A stretch of 64,000 bases of DNA from Folioceros fuciformis (GCA_049999805.1 JBNGIO010006237.1:225671-289670); one strand, 5' to 3'; counted from the stretch's first letter, positions 1 to 13,450 are shown. The notes: a model not told the origin generated them from the sequence alone. Program-made: numbers and translations.

Positions 1-2912
1 CATCACAGACCGACACAGGATGACATGCCAACTCAAACAAGTCAGGGACAATTTCTTTTATCACAGGACACCAATCAGTTCGGAGTGGTCTACGTTCCTG
101 CCTCCCTGGAAAAGATGGTTAAGTCCTTGCAAATTAATCTCGGAGCGGATGAGTATTACATGGATGCATTTGCAGGATTCTTGGGCTCCCAACACTCTGG
201 TCACGTGCTCATGTCAAGGTGAGCCACCTCCTCCACGCTCAATGATGTTTCTTTCAAAAACTCTCTTACCAGGTCATCTAAGAAGGTTCACATGTGGAGC
301 TGCAGACCTGTAGCAAAGACAAAAGGAAATAATGGAATACGTCTGTATTGGCAAGTCCCCGCCTCTCTGTTAGAAAGCACGGCGGACTTCCTAGCCGTTG
401 GAAGCAGGTCCCAGGAATTGTCTCATCAACACCAAAACAACAGAGCAAGCATTCTGACAGGCTATCCTGTGTATGGGGATGCTATTCTGGCATCTGCTGG
501 CTCTGACTGGAGATCGGAAGGAATATTGAGATGCGATGATGTGACCCTTGCTTGCTATTACAGGTGCCTGCCCTTACTTCATGGTGCTCCTTATCTGCTG
601 CCTTGCATTGGTATTCACTCTCAAGTTGGCATGATCACATAGTTCTTCTCTGCATGGATTGGTATTCATTTGCCGTGGTTCTTCTGGGCTGAGAGGTTGT
701 TGTTCTTGAGGCAGGTTGGTATTGGGGAAGTCTCCTGAAGGAAGTTACAAACTTAGCAGAGATGCAGTGCTTGCAGCTGAGCTTCCCTCCACATACACCT
801 CCAGGAGTCAATGGCACGGAGGATTGCCTCGGTCCATTCTGACTGAGTTCTGCAAGCAGCAGCGTCTGGCAGAGCCTTCCTTTTGGTTCTGTTCTGAAAA
901 CTCAGATGTACCTCTGGAGGACGTGTTGATGAGTGGCCAAGGGGACAGTAGTGAAACAGACCAAACTAGGATGAGTGGCTCCTTGGACAGTAGTGAAACA
1001 GATCAAACTAGCCCCAGCTTAAATTCAGCTTCTGATGGTCACATGTCTGAGAAAGAGCATCCTGGACCTTTCAAGTGCAAAGTCAGAGTGACATGGAATG
1101 ATGGGACAACCATTGAGCACTCGTCGGAGGGATTTTTCAGGAGTCAGACTGATGCAAGGCACAGTGCATCTTTAAAGGCATTAGTGCAAATGGCATCTCT
1201 GTTCAGCTCCTCTTCGTATCTTTTGGGTTATCATCATCCATTCAGGGTGGTACAGTGGAATCTCAATGGATATAGGTGCTACCCTGAAAGTGGTATGATT
1301 CTCGGAGTTGTAAAGGATTGTAATTCTGAGACAGGTGTACAAATAGTCGATGAGGGTAATTGTACTGGGAAGTTGCCCAGCCCTGGATCTGTGGCCTGTA
1401 TCAACTATACTGTACACATTCAAGCACTGCCTTCTAAAGAGTTTGTGCCAGTTGAGGCATGTGACAATTTTGAGTTTGAACTTGGGACAAATGCTGTGGT
1501 ACCCCAGCTGGAGTTTTGTGTAGCTAATATGAGTGTGGGACAGGCCGCCAGTTTTTTTATCCCGTCTCCTGCCCATGGTCTTTTGCTGGCCGCTTGCGGG
1601 GGTTTAGCTGATGAATCTGGGCATCTTCATACAAGTAAGTCTTTGGGGACAGTACAGGGTTCGATGCCTGGTATAGCTATAGAGTTCCTTTCGGTGATAC
1701 AAAAGGTGGGTGGGCCTAAGGCGATTCTAGAAGTTTTTAGCTTGTCTAGCAACTGACATTCTTCTACCCTGTGCAGGTGGATTGTTGAAATACATGGTGA
1801 AGCTGACGTCATATCAAGAGCCACCTGAGGACAGAATGGAATGTGCACATTTTTCCCCTCCACTTTCAAAGCAGAGGATGGAGTTCGCATTGAAATTGAT
1901 ACAGGCTATAGAGGCAAAATCACTGGTAACGTGACGCCGTAAACCATGCAGATGTGGTTCTGTTTCAGATTCTCTAGACGCCGGTTTTGCGTTAGGTTTC
2001 CTCACGCTGCATTCACTGTACTGACCACTTACCTCACTCCGATCAGATTGATATAGGTTGCGGTTCAGGCAGCTTGCTGGACGTTCTGATTGATCATCCT
2101 TCTTCTCTAGAAACGATGTCAGGAGTTGACATTTCAAACAGAAGTCTTGTGCGGGCAGCTAAGGTTTGGGGTGCTTCTACCACTGTGATCCCTGTTTCTT
2201 GCTATTGGCATCACTCTCAGTGCGCTTTACTCGTCCTACATTGCAGTCCGTGGATATGAAGCTCACCAAGCGGCAACATGATGCGACAGAGAAGTTAATC
2301 GACGTGACCTTGTACGAAGGTAGCCTTGCAGATTTCGATCCTCGCCTCAGGAGTCCAGACATTGCCACTTGTGTCGAGGTAACTGCTAATGTTTCATCCT
2401 TGGTGACTGATAGTAGAACGTCTGCATTGAGAAACTGAACGCTTTGTGTGAAGCAGGTTGTGGAGCACATGGATCCAGAGCCCTTGTTACTTTTTGGGGA
2501 GGTCGTTTTGGGACGGATATCACCAAAGGTCCTCTTGGTGTCCACTCCCAATATCGAGTACAATCCAGTGCTGCAGGGACTTCCTTGGAATGGTTCCATT
2601 GACTACGCTGAGGTTAAACTAAGAAACGACGACCACAGATTCGAGTGGACACGGGCTGAGTTTCGAGCCTGGGCAGATAACTTGGCTAACGAGTTCGGCT
2701 ACCGTGTCGAATATAGTGGGGTTGGAGGAAGCGGAGAGGAAGTCGGCCCTGGTTTTGCGTCTCAAATTGCGGTCTTTACTCGCCTTGATGGTCATTCACA
2801 ATCATCCTGTTACGGCACTAATGAAGAGATTAGTGCTGCTCTAGAAGTTCCAGCCAAAGGCCTTCAATATCGATTGATGTACTCCTGGAGGGGCAAGGCA
2901 AAAGTTGCTTGA
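1..2912 (+). CDS. HEN1: HEN1 small-RNA 2'-O-methyltransferase, 5'-partial
   Basis: HEN1 methylates the 3'-terminal ribose of miRNA and siRNA duplexes and so protects plant small RNAs from uridylation and decay. The frame is open to the left window edge, so the 5' end is missing. Exons that keep one frame are 1-218, 273-563, 715-1634, 1777-1925, 2047-2163, 2247-2378 and 2457-2912, giving about 760 codons against roughly 900-950 for the family. The 715-1634 exon carries the FKBP-like region. Next come the HEN1 signature EDRMECAHFSPPLSKQR (1777 exon), the SAM-binding motif DIGCGSGSLLDVL (2047 exon), and in the last exon VVEHMDPEP with STPNIEYN and a region ending in HRFEWTRAEFRAW. The E..H metal-binding residues of the catalytic site are intact. 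The missing N-terminus should hold the first dsRNA-binding domain. Exon borders come from frame and GT-AG consensus only. Confidence 0.93.
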
Positions 2913-3039
2913 ATCACTTTTCGTCGAAAAAGTTGCAGGGTTGCTTTTTCGGGATCACTCTGGAGCAATTGAGTGTGTTGTGGACAGCGTCGTCCGTCTC
3001 GTCTGGACATATTTTGTCAGAAAAAAGAGTTGCTGTTGC

Positions 3040-3360
3040 TTAAAGCATAGTCATCAACTGTGAAGCCTGCAGAGCGTGTGCCTTGGCAGTCTGAAGCCTT
3101 TCATTCAACGTGCTGTCCTTGCGCGCCGCCCCAACGAGTGCCATATCCATTTGCAATAGCCTGATCACTCTCAGGATCTCAAATATAACCTGTTGATCAC
3201 CTTGTAGCTTCGACGCAGCCTGACTCAACCGACTGAGCATTTCGTTGCCTGCTCTTGCTGTATCCTGTCCGCTGCTGCGAGGTACCTCCAATAACCTAAC
3301 AAATTCCTGAAGCAGATCTGACAACGCACCACGACTAGCCTCCCTCTCCTGTCCTGCATT
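3040..3360 (-). CDS. small conserved-looking helical protein, 3' exon(s) only
   Basis: I do not recognise this protein. A minus-strand frame ending at 3040 encodes about 100 residues that read as continuous amphipathic helix: SDLLQEFVRLLEVP, then a stretch around NEMLSRLSQAASKLQGD, then IFEILRVIRLLQMDMALVGAARK and LNERLQTAKAHALQASQLM. There is no in-frame ATG near its start; a splice acceptor (AAATGCAG just above 3350) suggests it is the last exon of a longer gene whose first exon I cannot place between 3360 and 4130. It is convergent with HEN1 (127 bp apart) and lies downstream of the copper ATPase on the same strand. The residue composition looks coding, but the gene model is incomplete. 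Confidence 0.45.
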   Translation of the reverse strand, partial: NAGQEREASRGALSDLLQEFVRLLEVPRSSGQDTARAGNEMLSRLSQAASKLQGDQQVIFEILRVIRLLQMDMALVGAARKDSTLNERLQTAKAHALQASQLMTML

Positions 3361-4136
3361 TGTGATGCATCGGGAAGAAAATCTGTGAGCAAGGACCCAA
3401 AGCAGTCAATCGTAACCTCAGCAAGCAATCCCTGTCACGCCAAGCTAAGCGTTCTCCACACACCTGCGCTGCCTGCAGAGTTTCTGCACGGCAAGAGAGC
3501 GGAGTGCACGATTGTCAGTCGAGAGACGTGGAAACGAGGCGTAGGGCAGCGGTTCCAGCACTGGTCTGCTCCAAGCCTCTCAAACGACGTAAATGCAGAA
3601 TAGTGCCTCCCAAGGATACAAGAAGACGTTTGACCCCAGTCCTCATCAGGCTCCTTGAAGATGCTAGGAATGAACAAAGTCACAGGTAGAGAACCCAAAA
3701 TGGACCCCATGTTCCGTAAGCGACAAATGAAATATGTGGATACGAATTCAGCCAGTATCTGTGTTTCTCGTCCACTTTCAGGTAGATGGGGCAATGTAAT
3801 CCAAATCCCAAGCCTGTTAAGTTATGGTTTTTACCGGGGCCCTGCCAGACACCTCTGTGACCACATGACCCATCTGGAACAATGGAACTTCCATGTCGTG
3901 ACACGATGTCATGTCTCTATATCTTTCATGTGCCTTTACAGGGCTAGTTTGAAATTTAACACATAACCAACAACAGGGTGATGAGGAATAGCACATAGGT
4001 GCAAGTACGTGCACAGTGGAAGCGTTGAGACCTGGCGACTAGAGGAGACAAAGTACTTGGAAAATTTGCCTAGTCCGATGATGGAGCTCTAGCAAAGAAG
4101 TAGTGGCACAATGTTTTTAATGGTAGCATTGCCTAT

Positions 4137-7100
4137 TCAGGTCTCGTAGTCCCTGCTGGATTTAACTGGCGGATGGAGACGCAATAACAAAGAATTTGAG
4201 ACCACAAATACTGAGCTCATGGCCATCATCCCACCTGCACAACCAGGGTACTCCTCTTCAGTAACTTGAAACACTAGATCTCAAACCATTTCCGACCGAA
4301 GTGAAGCATCTCCATTACCTGCAAGGGATGGTGTCAAAGCGAAGTCGAAAGCCGGTAGGAAGACACCTGCAGCAATTGGCACCGCTACTGCATTGTAGGT
4401 GAGAGCCCAGGCGAGGTTTTGATAAACCTTCTGAATTGTAGCTCGAGATAGATCTATAGCCTCCACTACCTGCATATGACCGACAAGGGAGCTCAGCACC
4501 CGTCCAACATACCCGGAGAAGTCTTGGGCAGCAGCAGCGGTATGCGAGAGTGACCTGGAATAAGCGATTCCTTAGCAGGATCACGGAGGCAGCATCTGAG
4601 GCAGCATCTCCTCTTGACTGGAGTTTCAACGCCATGCCTACATCGGCTCGAGCAAGTGCTGGTGCATCGTTTACACCATCTCCTATCTTTACAGACAGTA
4701 TTATAATAGACAGAGCGTTACAAGAGGAAGAGGGATCGTACCTACTGGATGAAGGACACTGTTCAGCTTGAAGACACCAACAATCAGCTACAGATCAGAT
4801 TCTCACCATAGCAACAACAGAGCCCCGCTGCCGCAGAGATTCCACTGCGTCGGCTTTCTCATTTGGACGCATACCTCCCTGCACACTGCCAGCGTCATCA
4901 ATTCCCACACTCTTGGCAACCCTTGCAACAGCTTCCCTTCTATCCCCTGAAAGAACGAGTGTGTCTGCTCCCAACTCCTTCAACCTGTACACACGAGGAC
5001 AGGGGGAAAGATGAGAGCTGTGTCACAATTGATGTCGGGGAAACTGCCCTTCGCGAGAGTCTTACATCTTCAACCCACCGAGCTATGGTCTCCTTAGCAT
5101 CTTTTCTCAGGGAATCAGTCACAGAGATTGCGCCAATCACACCAGTGCCCTCCACACCCACAAATACAACTGTCTGTGATTGCTCGAGTAGTGATTCGCC
5201 CATGCTCTTGGATAAAGAGTCTCTCAGATACCTGTCTGCATCAGGGGCCGTCGACTCTGCGCTACTCGCCTCAGGGCGGACATTGCAGCATCCTACGACC
5301 CACTTGTAAACACCAATAGCCACTACACGACCATCCACCTCCGCAAGTGCGCCACATCCCGGCTCTGTTAGATGGCCTGTAGTAGCTAGGGATGAGAGCC
5401 CGAGAGCCTCAGCTCTAGCTACTATGGCGGATGCGATTGGATGAGACGTATTTCTCTCCACAGCAGCTGCCAGCTGAAGGATGGAGAGCTCATCATGACC
5501 GTCCAGAGCGGCTGTAGCGGCTACGCTTGGATGACCTTCCGTTAGAGTCCCTGTCTGAAAATGTGAAAAACATGAATCAGGAATTCATCTGTGAGACGAA
5601 GCTTGGCATCAGATGATATGGGCACCTTATCGAAAATGACTATGTCCACTCGAGCCAAGCGCTCTAGCACATCCCCTCCCCGAATTAACAGTCCACGCTT
5701 CGCGCCTGCAGTGAATCACACCAGCATTGGAGGCTGAAGGGCGTGCACGTACAGATATGAAGCTAGAAGCGACTTACGACAGCATTACCTAGAGATGTAC
5801 CGATGAGAACAGCAGTTGGCGTGGCCAGTCCAAGCGCACAAGGACAGGCCACCACCTGACGACTCGGAACATTTATGTGACCACATTTAGTCCACCGATC
5901 CAAGCTTTGAAAGCAGAGGTAGGGAAGATCCTAAGCTTCAGCCCACACAAAAGACTGCACAAGAAACCGAGCCCTTCCTCACCAGCACATCAATAGCTAG
6001 CTTTAGACTGAGAAGAAGAGTATCCCCGTCAGGTCCTGCTGCATCATTCAAGAGCACATCCGGAAACAGAGATGTCCCGATGAAGTACCTATACAAAGTC
6101 ATAACTTTCATGTTAAAAGTGGTAGGCGCACTCATTTGCACAGCGAGTCCACAGCACAACACTAATCCAAAGCAAAAAACAATAAGGCCGACGTGATATA
6201 CCAGAAGGAGAATGTGGCTCCTGAAAGTGCCATGATAGTGAAGGCAAATGGTCCAGCGATCTTATCGGCAAAACGTTGCACAGGTGCTTCCCTCCCCTGC
6301 GCGTTCTCTACCTGAAGGCAGAGCAACCCAAGGCACTCGTGTTAGGTCTAGGCCGCTGCTTGCAATACCAAATGATGTGCCAAAGCAGGAAGCTTTGGAG
6401 ATGAGGTGGCGGAACAATGTCTTTCTCACCATCTGGATAATATTTGATACGGCCGATTTAGCTCCTGTTGCAGTGGCCTTAATGCGGATAGGACCTTCCT
6501 GTCATCATTACACAAAACAGATCAGACTATAACCTAGACTATCCTCCAAAGTCTTCGCTCATACTGAAGCCACAACTGGAAGAGCAACTGGAAAGTTTAG
6601 ATCTCTACCCAGTTCGTTGTTCCTGCTGAGACTGAGAGGCCCTTCATTTTGGTAACCGGAAGAGGTTCACCAGTTAGCATGGACTCATCCACAGCACTTC
6701 GGCCAGCCAGCACTTCTCCCTGAAAGAAGAAGCATAAGACGCTGTAAGACAGGTTGATCCTTGGTTCCAACATAGTGTTCAATTTGTGCTATCTGAACCA
6801 CGGTTCGCTTCATGCATTCACTCACACTGAACGAACTGGGCTAAAGAGTTTACATCGACAGGAATAGTCTCGCCTGGAAGCACAAGAAGGCTGTCTCCGA
6901 CACGAACTTGTTCTGTTGCCACCTCCACGGCCATTCCCTCGGTAACAGATACTTCTGAATCATCACTCCGGCTCTCTTCTGCTATGAGGAGCCTTGACTT
7001 CGCAGGTAATAATGACTGATGTCAAGCAGAAGTGAACGTCAAGGTTGCTTGTGTCAATCTCATCACTTTGGTCCACATAACATTTCCATCACCATCCGAA

Positions 7101-8578
7101 ACCACTTACCAGAAGCTCTTGCATGTCACTTGAAGCCTGAACTCGAGCACGAGCTTCTAGGGCTCGGCCGAGCAGTACGAAGGCAAGTAGCATCACCTGC
7201 GGAAGAAGCAATACACTTGAGCTTAGAGCATTCACCAATACATGCACCTCAAAGAAGCTGAAGTACTGATAACGAGAGGTATTGACCGGTTCATCGAAGA
7301 AAGAAGCATCCCAGTTGAGATCAGGATTTGCTAACGACACCTGAAGTGAGTAGAAACGAGCGACGCAGCTTAGGACGTGTGTGGAGTATATACTCGAAGA
7401 CAGACAGACAGAAAACACAAAACACCACAAAACAGAGAACGAAGGCAGCTGATGTTGCTTGCTCACAGTACTAATGAGGAATGCTGAACTTGCACCAAAA
7501 CCGACAAGAGTGTTCATATTTGGTGATTTGCGGGCCAAGGCTTTGGCCCCATCTACCAGCAACTCTGTGCAGCCAAACAAGGTGACCTTGATGAACCTCA
7601 ACCCCAATCACAACAAGTTTGCAACTTTGAGTTCCAAAAGAACAACACAGCACACCTCTAGCAGGTCCGAGTAGAGTGACAGATGCCACAGCGCACTTAA
7701 ACACGGCATTGTGAAGAAGATCCGCAACAGGACCTGGACACAAAGTGCAGTTTAGCGAATGGCGATGCAGACGGGGCAGGAGAACACACAGCAAACGAGC
7801 GCACCGAGAGCTGACAGATACCGTGCATTAGCCCATGAAATCCAAGGTCGTGAACAAAATGAGCGGCATGAGTGCCACAGCACAAGGCTACAAGCGTCCA
7901 AGCAAATGCGACCTGACTCGTGCTCTTTCTTATCAACTCCTGCTTCCTCTCCGCCATTTCCCTTCTCTTGTGCTCCACACTCCCTTCACCTACCCCTGCC
8001 ACCCTCTGCTTGGACGGGAATCCCGACACAGAGAGTCGAGCAGCCAGCTCATCCCCCACAGCTGCAGAAGTGTCGCTTTTCCTAATCCGAATGGCAGCGG
8101 TTTCGGTAACCATATTCACAGCAGCAGATTCCACTCGCTCATCTGCAGCCAGCAGGCTGCGGACTCTGGCCACACATCCTCCGCACATCATGCCCTCTAC
8201 GTCTAACACAACTGCATCTCCTCTGCTGTTCTGTTGCTCAGGTGGCACAACATCAAGCTTGATTGCACGAATCGGCCCGACTCTCCGCAAGGCCCTGCTG
8301 GAGACATTGTCCCGCAAGAGCGGTCGGCACGAGGCAGCCCACGCACATTTCCCAGAAAACAAACGCAATTCCAATGCAACCCGCCCCGCAATGGCAGCGG
8401 GCCCTGCTACCCCCCTGCCACATAACAGTTGTCTCTGTCCCAGCATCTTGAGCCTCCTACACTCTGGAAGTCCAAGCAAGTGCAAATCCTTCCTCCCCAC
8501 GATAAAGCTCCCTGTATCCTGCCCTGGAACAGAAATTGAAACCCAAGGCGCAGCCATAGCCGCTGGCCCGAGCATCAC
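4137..8578 (-). CDS. PAA2: PAA2/HMA8-type thylakoid copper-transporting P1B ATPase
   Basis: This P1B-type ATPase pumps Cu(I) across the thylakoid membrane to supply plastocyanin. I could join 17 exons in one frame: 8578-7822, 7733-7656, 7564-7467, 7340-7287, 7196-7110, 7015-6854, 6719-6609, 6498-6430, 6311-6202, 6088-5983, 5855-5789, 5705-5626, 5554-5079, 4984-4807, 4686-4555, 4469-4319 and 4234-4137, for 937 aa. The N-terminus (about 100 aa) is Arg/Ser/Ala-rich, as expected of a plastid transit peptide. The metal-binding domain has GMMCGGC near residue 130. The actuator loop has LTGEPLP, the transmembrane metal site is [12 protein letters not shown], the phosphorylation site DKTGT is split by intron 12, the nucleotide-binding SHP is present, and the hinge is GDGVNDAP. 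The order [25 protein letters not shown] and VYQNLAWAL fits PAA2 better than PAA1. The start at 8578 gives a full transit peptide; an ATG seven codons on is also possible. Confidence 0.94.
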
Positions 8579-10929
8579 ACTTTCACCTGATCTGGCTCAT
8601 TGGCGTCCTCCATGCCCAGGCCCAGGCACAGGCACTGGCTATCAGGCAGTTTCTTGCTACTCCAGAATGAGATGCACCAAGCCCACCTCAATTATGCACA
8701 TAGTGATAAATCAATACTGCGTGTGGCGCATTATTGGTGGGCTTTAGGACATACGTACGATGTCGCAGACTGGTCGACAACAAGCTCATCTCGAGCCCAC
8801 AAATGACGGTGCAACGCGTATTGACGCCCCATAGGACATCCGGCTAAAATACGGTCAACTCTAATCCACACACATGTCTCCTTTATAAAATTGGACATAC
8901 CAATCACGACTCTTGCCAGTCTTGCTACACAGACCAAGAAAGACGATGATACAGCCATCGCAGCCCAAACCCCGTCCGCGCAGGTAGCAAATTCTGGACT
9001 CGAAGAGCCTGGGCGGGAATCGCTAATCTTGGATACTGTTCAGTGCACGGAGAACGAACAATGGATTGAGATGAGCAGTCGACAAGAGCTGTAAAAGGTT
9101 GTCGTAGACATCGCTGGTGCCTCACGCCTGAAGCCACTGGTGCAAAATAGAATGTAGTTACCTGATGCGGAGACCCTGGAGACTTGATAAGACACAGATG
9201 CTAAGTGATCTCCACTTTTGGCCATTCGTCCGGCAGGGCCAACGTGTTGCCGGATTGGTAAGCAGATTGTCTTTTTCGGTCTTGAGTACGAGGTGCACCA
9301 GTGCGGTGCACGCAGGAAGCCTGGAAGACAAGCGCATGAGTCGCTGCTCGAACGATGCAGCCAGGGTTTCTGTGCGCACTGTGTACATAGCTGGAAGTTT
9401 ACAATCTGTAGCATCATACACTGCGATAGGTTGTGCGCTCCAAGGGATTTACGCCTCGCGTTGGGGATTGTACACACGTACGTACCAGGTTCACGTTGCA
9501 GGGACCAGTTAGCCGCAGACTGCAATCGAATGATGGTAAAGCGACGTGAATGCTCCGGCTTGCCTCACATTTTCTATCGGTGTAGGTTCATTCCCCAAGC
9601 TTCCAAGACAAGCGAACGAGTTCAGAAATCGAATGTGCATCCAGCGTTGCATACACGTCCACTCTTTGAAGAAGCACCCGTCAATGTAAACTACATCCGG
9701 TCTCTGTGTTGTGAATGCTTGTGCATCATGTAATAACTTGGGAATATCTGCTATTGACTCCCCCTCCCTGCCGAGCAGTGATCAATGCCAGTTCAGACAT
9801 GCATGCCGTTGAGAATCTCCCGTGCACTGCCGGTCCCTGCCTGTCTTGAGGCACACAAACTGGTTCTGGTAACCGATGGTGGATCCCATAGGCGGCGCAG
9901 GTGATGTTGCAGCCGACACTTGATCGGCCTATGCCTCCTTGCATCATTTGCGGGGAGACTGATGCGACATCCCAACAGAGAAATGTCATCGAAGCCGCTG
10001 CTCATTGCGGCAGCTAGGGCTATCACTGTCGTCGTTCTGTAATGTACTCCTGGAGATTCACTGACTTCTCGGATCCTTAGCTACTTGCGGATGGCGTCAG
10101 TAACATCTGTCCAGTGCGACGACCACTCCATATTCTGGCCCCCGGCTCTTCGTTTTGCGGGGCACGCAGTTGTGAATCGAAGTGCAGTGTACTGCCCACA
10201 TCTCCGCTCTTTCGCACAACCCCTGACGACGTTGAGATCGCTGGTCGGGGCATCCAGTTTCCGGGGTGAAGCAGTCAAATGTTTGTTTGTGCCTAGAGCT
10301 CATTAAACCCTAGGGACTCGCGATCGTCCAAAGATCTGTACTCTGGTGCCCAGACATATGCCGACCATCTGGCGCCAAATTCGACACCTCCGGTGATGCG
10401 CTGCTGTATATCAAGTATCCCTGGTCAATTGATGTAGCCGCTTGTCGTGTCTTTGCGAGGGAACCAGATGGGAGGACGTGTATACAAACTTCTTAACCAC
10501 TTGAGATCTTGATGACGGCCGCTCTGTGTTCGGATCCTCGTCTCCAGTGGAGAAACATGACACTTTGGCATGGTCCAGGTATCGGTGGTTCCATAGTTTC
10601 AGTGCTTGCCATTGCGAGCCATGGCTCTCTGGAGGTTAGTAGGTCTGCTAGGAAGAGCTCCGGCTCACCTGATGTCAAGAAGCCAACCGTTCGCGAACAA
10701 CGAAGCGGCGAGGTGCAGTACCTTGGCATTGATGCCTACCAATTTAACAGGATGTTTGGCTGTAGCCGAATCTCCCACCGATCAGGAGGGCCTCGGGCTG
10801 TACAAATTCTGCAAGCCAGCTGGGGTGGGTGGGCAACTGACTGCCCTGGATATGCAGATGGGCCGTACATCCTACTGCAGCTTGCTGAACGATCGTGAGC
10901 TTGGCAGGACTGCAGCATACAAAGGTAAT
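8579..10929. other. intergenic region, no supported gene
   Basis: About 2.3 kb upstream of the copper ATPase start and upstream of the PPR pseudogene. Open frames here are short, lack recognisable domains and occur on all frames alike. The first few hundred bases above 8578 should contain the ATPase promoter, but I see no clear TATA box or other named element. The part from about 10600 to 10930 may be decayed 5' sequence of the PPR pseudogene, because the same frame runs into it. Confidence 0.5.
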
Positions 10930-13050
10930 GTAACTGCTGAAACCGTCAGCAAGCTTTTTCAGCAGGGGCAGCTCACCTAGGCCGTCGAGGCTCTCGGAAT
11001 TTTAGTGCACGCAGGATGTCATCTGTCCAGGTCTCTCTTCCATTCTGCCATCAGAGAATGTGTGGCCAAGAAGGATCTTGCTCTAGGTCGGGCAGTTCAT
11101 GCTCTTACTGTGACGAAGGGTTACGATTCGGATACGTCCCTGTGCAACCATATCCTTCGAATGTATGCTTCTCATGCCAGGTTGCAGGAAGCTATGGATG
11201 TGTTCAATGTGATTTCCACACCAGATGCTTTCACGTGGTGTGCCATTATTTCTGCTCATGTTAAGCGTGGACAAGATAAGCAGGCTATTGAACTGTATTG
11301 TCAGATGCGCAGGTCCAGTCTCAAGCCCAATGGTCATGGGTTTGTGGCAGCCCTGCAGGCTTGTGTGAGGGGAGCAGACTTGAGAGCTGGGCAGCAGGTG
11401 CATGCTGATGTGCTGTCTATTGGCGTTGAGCCTGATTTATTTGTCTGTAGTTTCTTGGTGGACATGTACGCAAAGTGTGGCAGCTTACAAGACGCTAAAA
11501 GAGTGTTTGAGGGGCTTCCTCAGAAAGATGTGGTGACGTGGAATGCCATGATAGCTGGATACTCCCAGAAGGGCATGGGGCAGGATGCCCTTCATCTTTA
11601 CGCTGCAATGCAAGAGGAGGGCATGGCTACACCAAATTCTGTGACATTTGTGTGACTCTTGCATGTGCGAGTGTTGGCAACTCAGCTCTGGAGAAGGGCA
11701 GGCAGTATCATTCACAAATCAAAGAACAAGGACCTTCAACGTGATGACCTTCACGCAGGATGTCAACTTCGTCATCACGTGTTCGTGGCCAGCAGTTTGG
11801 TAAATATGTATGCAAAGTGTGGAAGCTTGTTTGATGGGCTTCCCTAAAAAGATCTGGTGACATGGAATGCTATGATAGGAGCATATTCTCAGCAGGGAAT
11901 GGGGCAGGAGTCCCTTCGTCTCTACAGGGCTATGCAAGAAGAAGGCATTGTTGGGCTCGATTCTCTGACATTTGTATGTCTATTGCAGGCCTGTGCAAGT
12001 GTGGGCAACCCGGCCTTGGAAATAGGAAGACAGCTTCATTCACAAATCAGAGAACAAGGACTTCAAGCAAATGTGTTTATAGCCAGCAGTTTAGTAAACA
12101 TGTATGGGAAGTGTGGCACCTTAGAGGAGGCTCACAGTGTATTTGACGGACTTGGTCACAAAAATGTGGTGACGTGGAGTGCCATGATCGCAGGATATGC
12201 CCATCAGGGCATGGGCCAGGATGCCCTGCGCGTTTATAAGGCTGTCCAAGAAGACGGAATCGTTGCACCCAATTCAGGGCCCTTTGTGTGCCTCCTTCAA
12301 GCATGTGCAAGTGTTGCAGCTTGGCAGCTGGGGAGACAGCTTCATGGACAGATCAAAGACCAAGGGCTTGAAGCCGATGAGCTTGTGGCTTGTAGTTTGA
12401 TTAACGTGTATGGGAAGTGTGGTAGTATGGTTGATGCACAGAAGGTGTTCGAAACATTGGCGGAAAGAGATGTGGTTACCTGGAATGCACTGATTGCGGG
12501 ATACAGCCTTCAAGGCGACAGTGAAAAGGTCTTTGACCTGGTTGTTGGAATGGGAAAGAATGGTATCAAGCCAGACGGCGTAACACTTCTGAATGTTCTC
12601 ACAGTATGCAGTCATACGGGTCTAGTGAAGACGGGGCAAGAATACTGTGAGGCTATTCGGATACGCTACATAATCACTCCCACAGCCGACCACTACACAT
12701 GCCTGGATCTCCTGGGTCGTGCAGGGCAACTGGATGAGGCACTAGCCCTTGTGAGGACCATGCCCGTACCCCCTAATTCTGTAGTCTGGCACACGCTACT
12801 TGGTGCTTGTCGGAAGTGGAGGAACCTGGAGGTGGGACGTCATGCCTTTGATGCAGCAGTGAAGCTAGATGCCGCAGCCTATGATTTGATGTCGAACATA
12901 TACACCAGTGCCCAGATGTGGGAGCAAGCATAGGAATTGCAGATGAGAAGAATACGGACCAGGGCATGGAAAGAGCCGGCCCAGAGTTGTTGGACAGATC
13001 TGGACGGTGTGGTACACCGTTTCTTGGTAAGGGAGATGAAGCAAGGATGA
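10930..13050 (+). pseudogene. PLS-class PPR pseudogene, decayed paralogue of the gene at 18238-20796
   Basis: Read with frame changes, this stretch matches the intact PPR protein encoded on the other strand at 18238-20796 almost from end to end: ETVSKLFQQGQLT, CVAKKDLALGR, NHILRMYASH, repeated VVTWNAMIAGYSQ-type motifs, and the E-domain PTADHYTCLDLLGRAGQLDEA with RKWRNLEVGRHAFD. Disabling lesions are an in-frame TAG at 10978-10980, a frameshift where TTTGTGTGCCTCC-type sequence has become TTTGTGTGACTC near 11653, further stops near 11743, a deletion inside one repeat near 11825, TAA at 11845-11847, and TAG at 12931-12933 just before the E+ region. The longest open piece is 11857-12933. The homologous reading ends at TGA 13048-13050. 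It is not likely to make a functional protein. Confidence 0.88.
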
Positions 13051-13197
13051 AAAAAGAGGCACGAAGCGTCATTTAATGGGCTGCAAGTTGCTGGAGAGAC
13101 GTACTCATGTGCGGTAAGGTTAGCTGCACCTGATGTAAACGACCACCTTCCTCGCCATGCGAACGTTGTAAGGACTGTCAGGTTTCGTGTTGGTCAT

Positions 13198-13267
13198 GGG
13201 CGCGGACATAGCATGGCACAGCCCTGACGTTCAAGTGGCCGGTACCATTCGCCATGGATGCATAAGC
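13198..13267 (+). repeat. diverged ~70-bp duplication, copy A1
   Basis: This segment and 14075-14143 are direct copies that differ at roughly one base in eight. Shared words include GCGCGGA, ACAGCCCTGA-type sequence, GTTCAAGTGGCCGGT and CCATGGATGCATAA. The origin is unknown; it may be a relic of a segmental or transposon duplication. Confidence 0.7.
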
Positions 13268-13347
13268 TCTCTGGACACGTATGATTGACACGAGTTGACG
13301 ACAGAAGGTGTCGTCACAACTGATCAATGAGCACGATGGCCACAGCC

Positions 13348-13450
13348 ATCTTCTGGGATCTGCGGGATCACCCGAGCTCTAGAGAACCAGCGTCAGCCCT
13401 GCAATGGAAACATTGAGTGCTGCTACGCAGCAAAGGCACTTTGAAGGCGT
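13348..13450 (+). repeat. diverged ~100-bp duplication, copy B1
   Basis: Direct-repeat partner of 15066-15162. Both start near TCTTCTGG(G/A)ATCTGC, contain CAGCGTCAGCCCTGCAA and continue through ACGCAGCAAAG. The copies differ by substitutions and small indels. Confidence 0.65.

Noticed and set aside
1650-1680. GGTTCGATGCC word resembling a tRNA T-loop
   Set aside because: It lies in a HEN1 intron and no D arm, anticodon arm or acceptor stem could be found around it.
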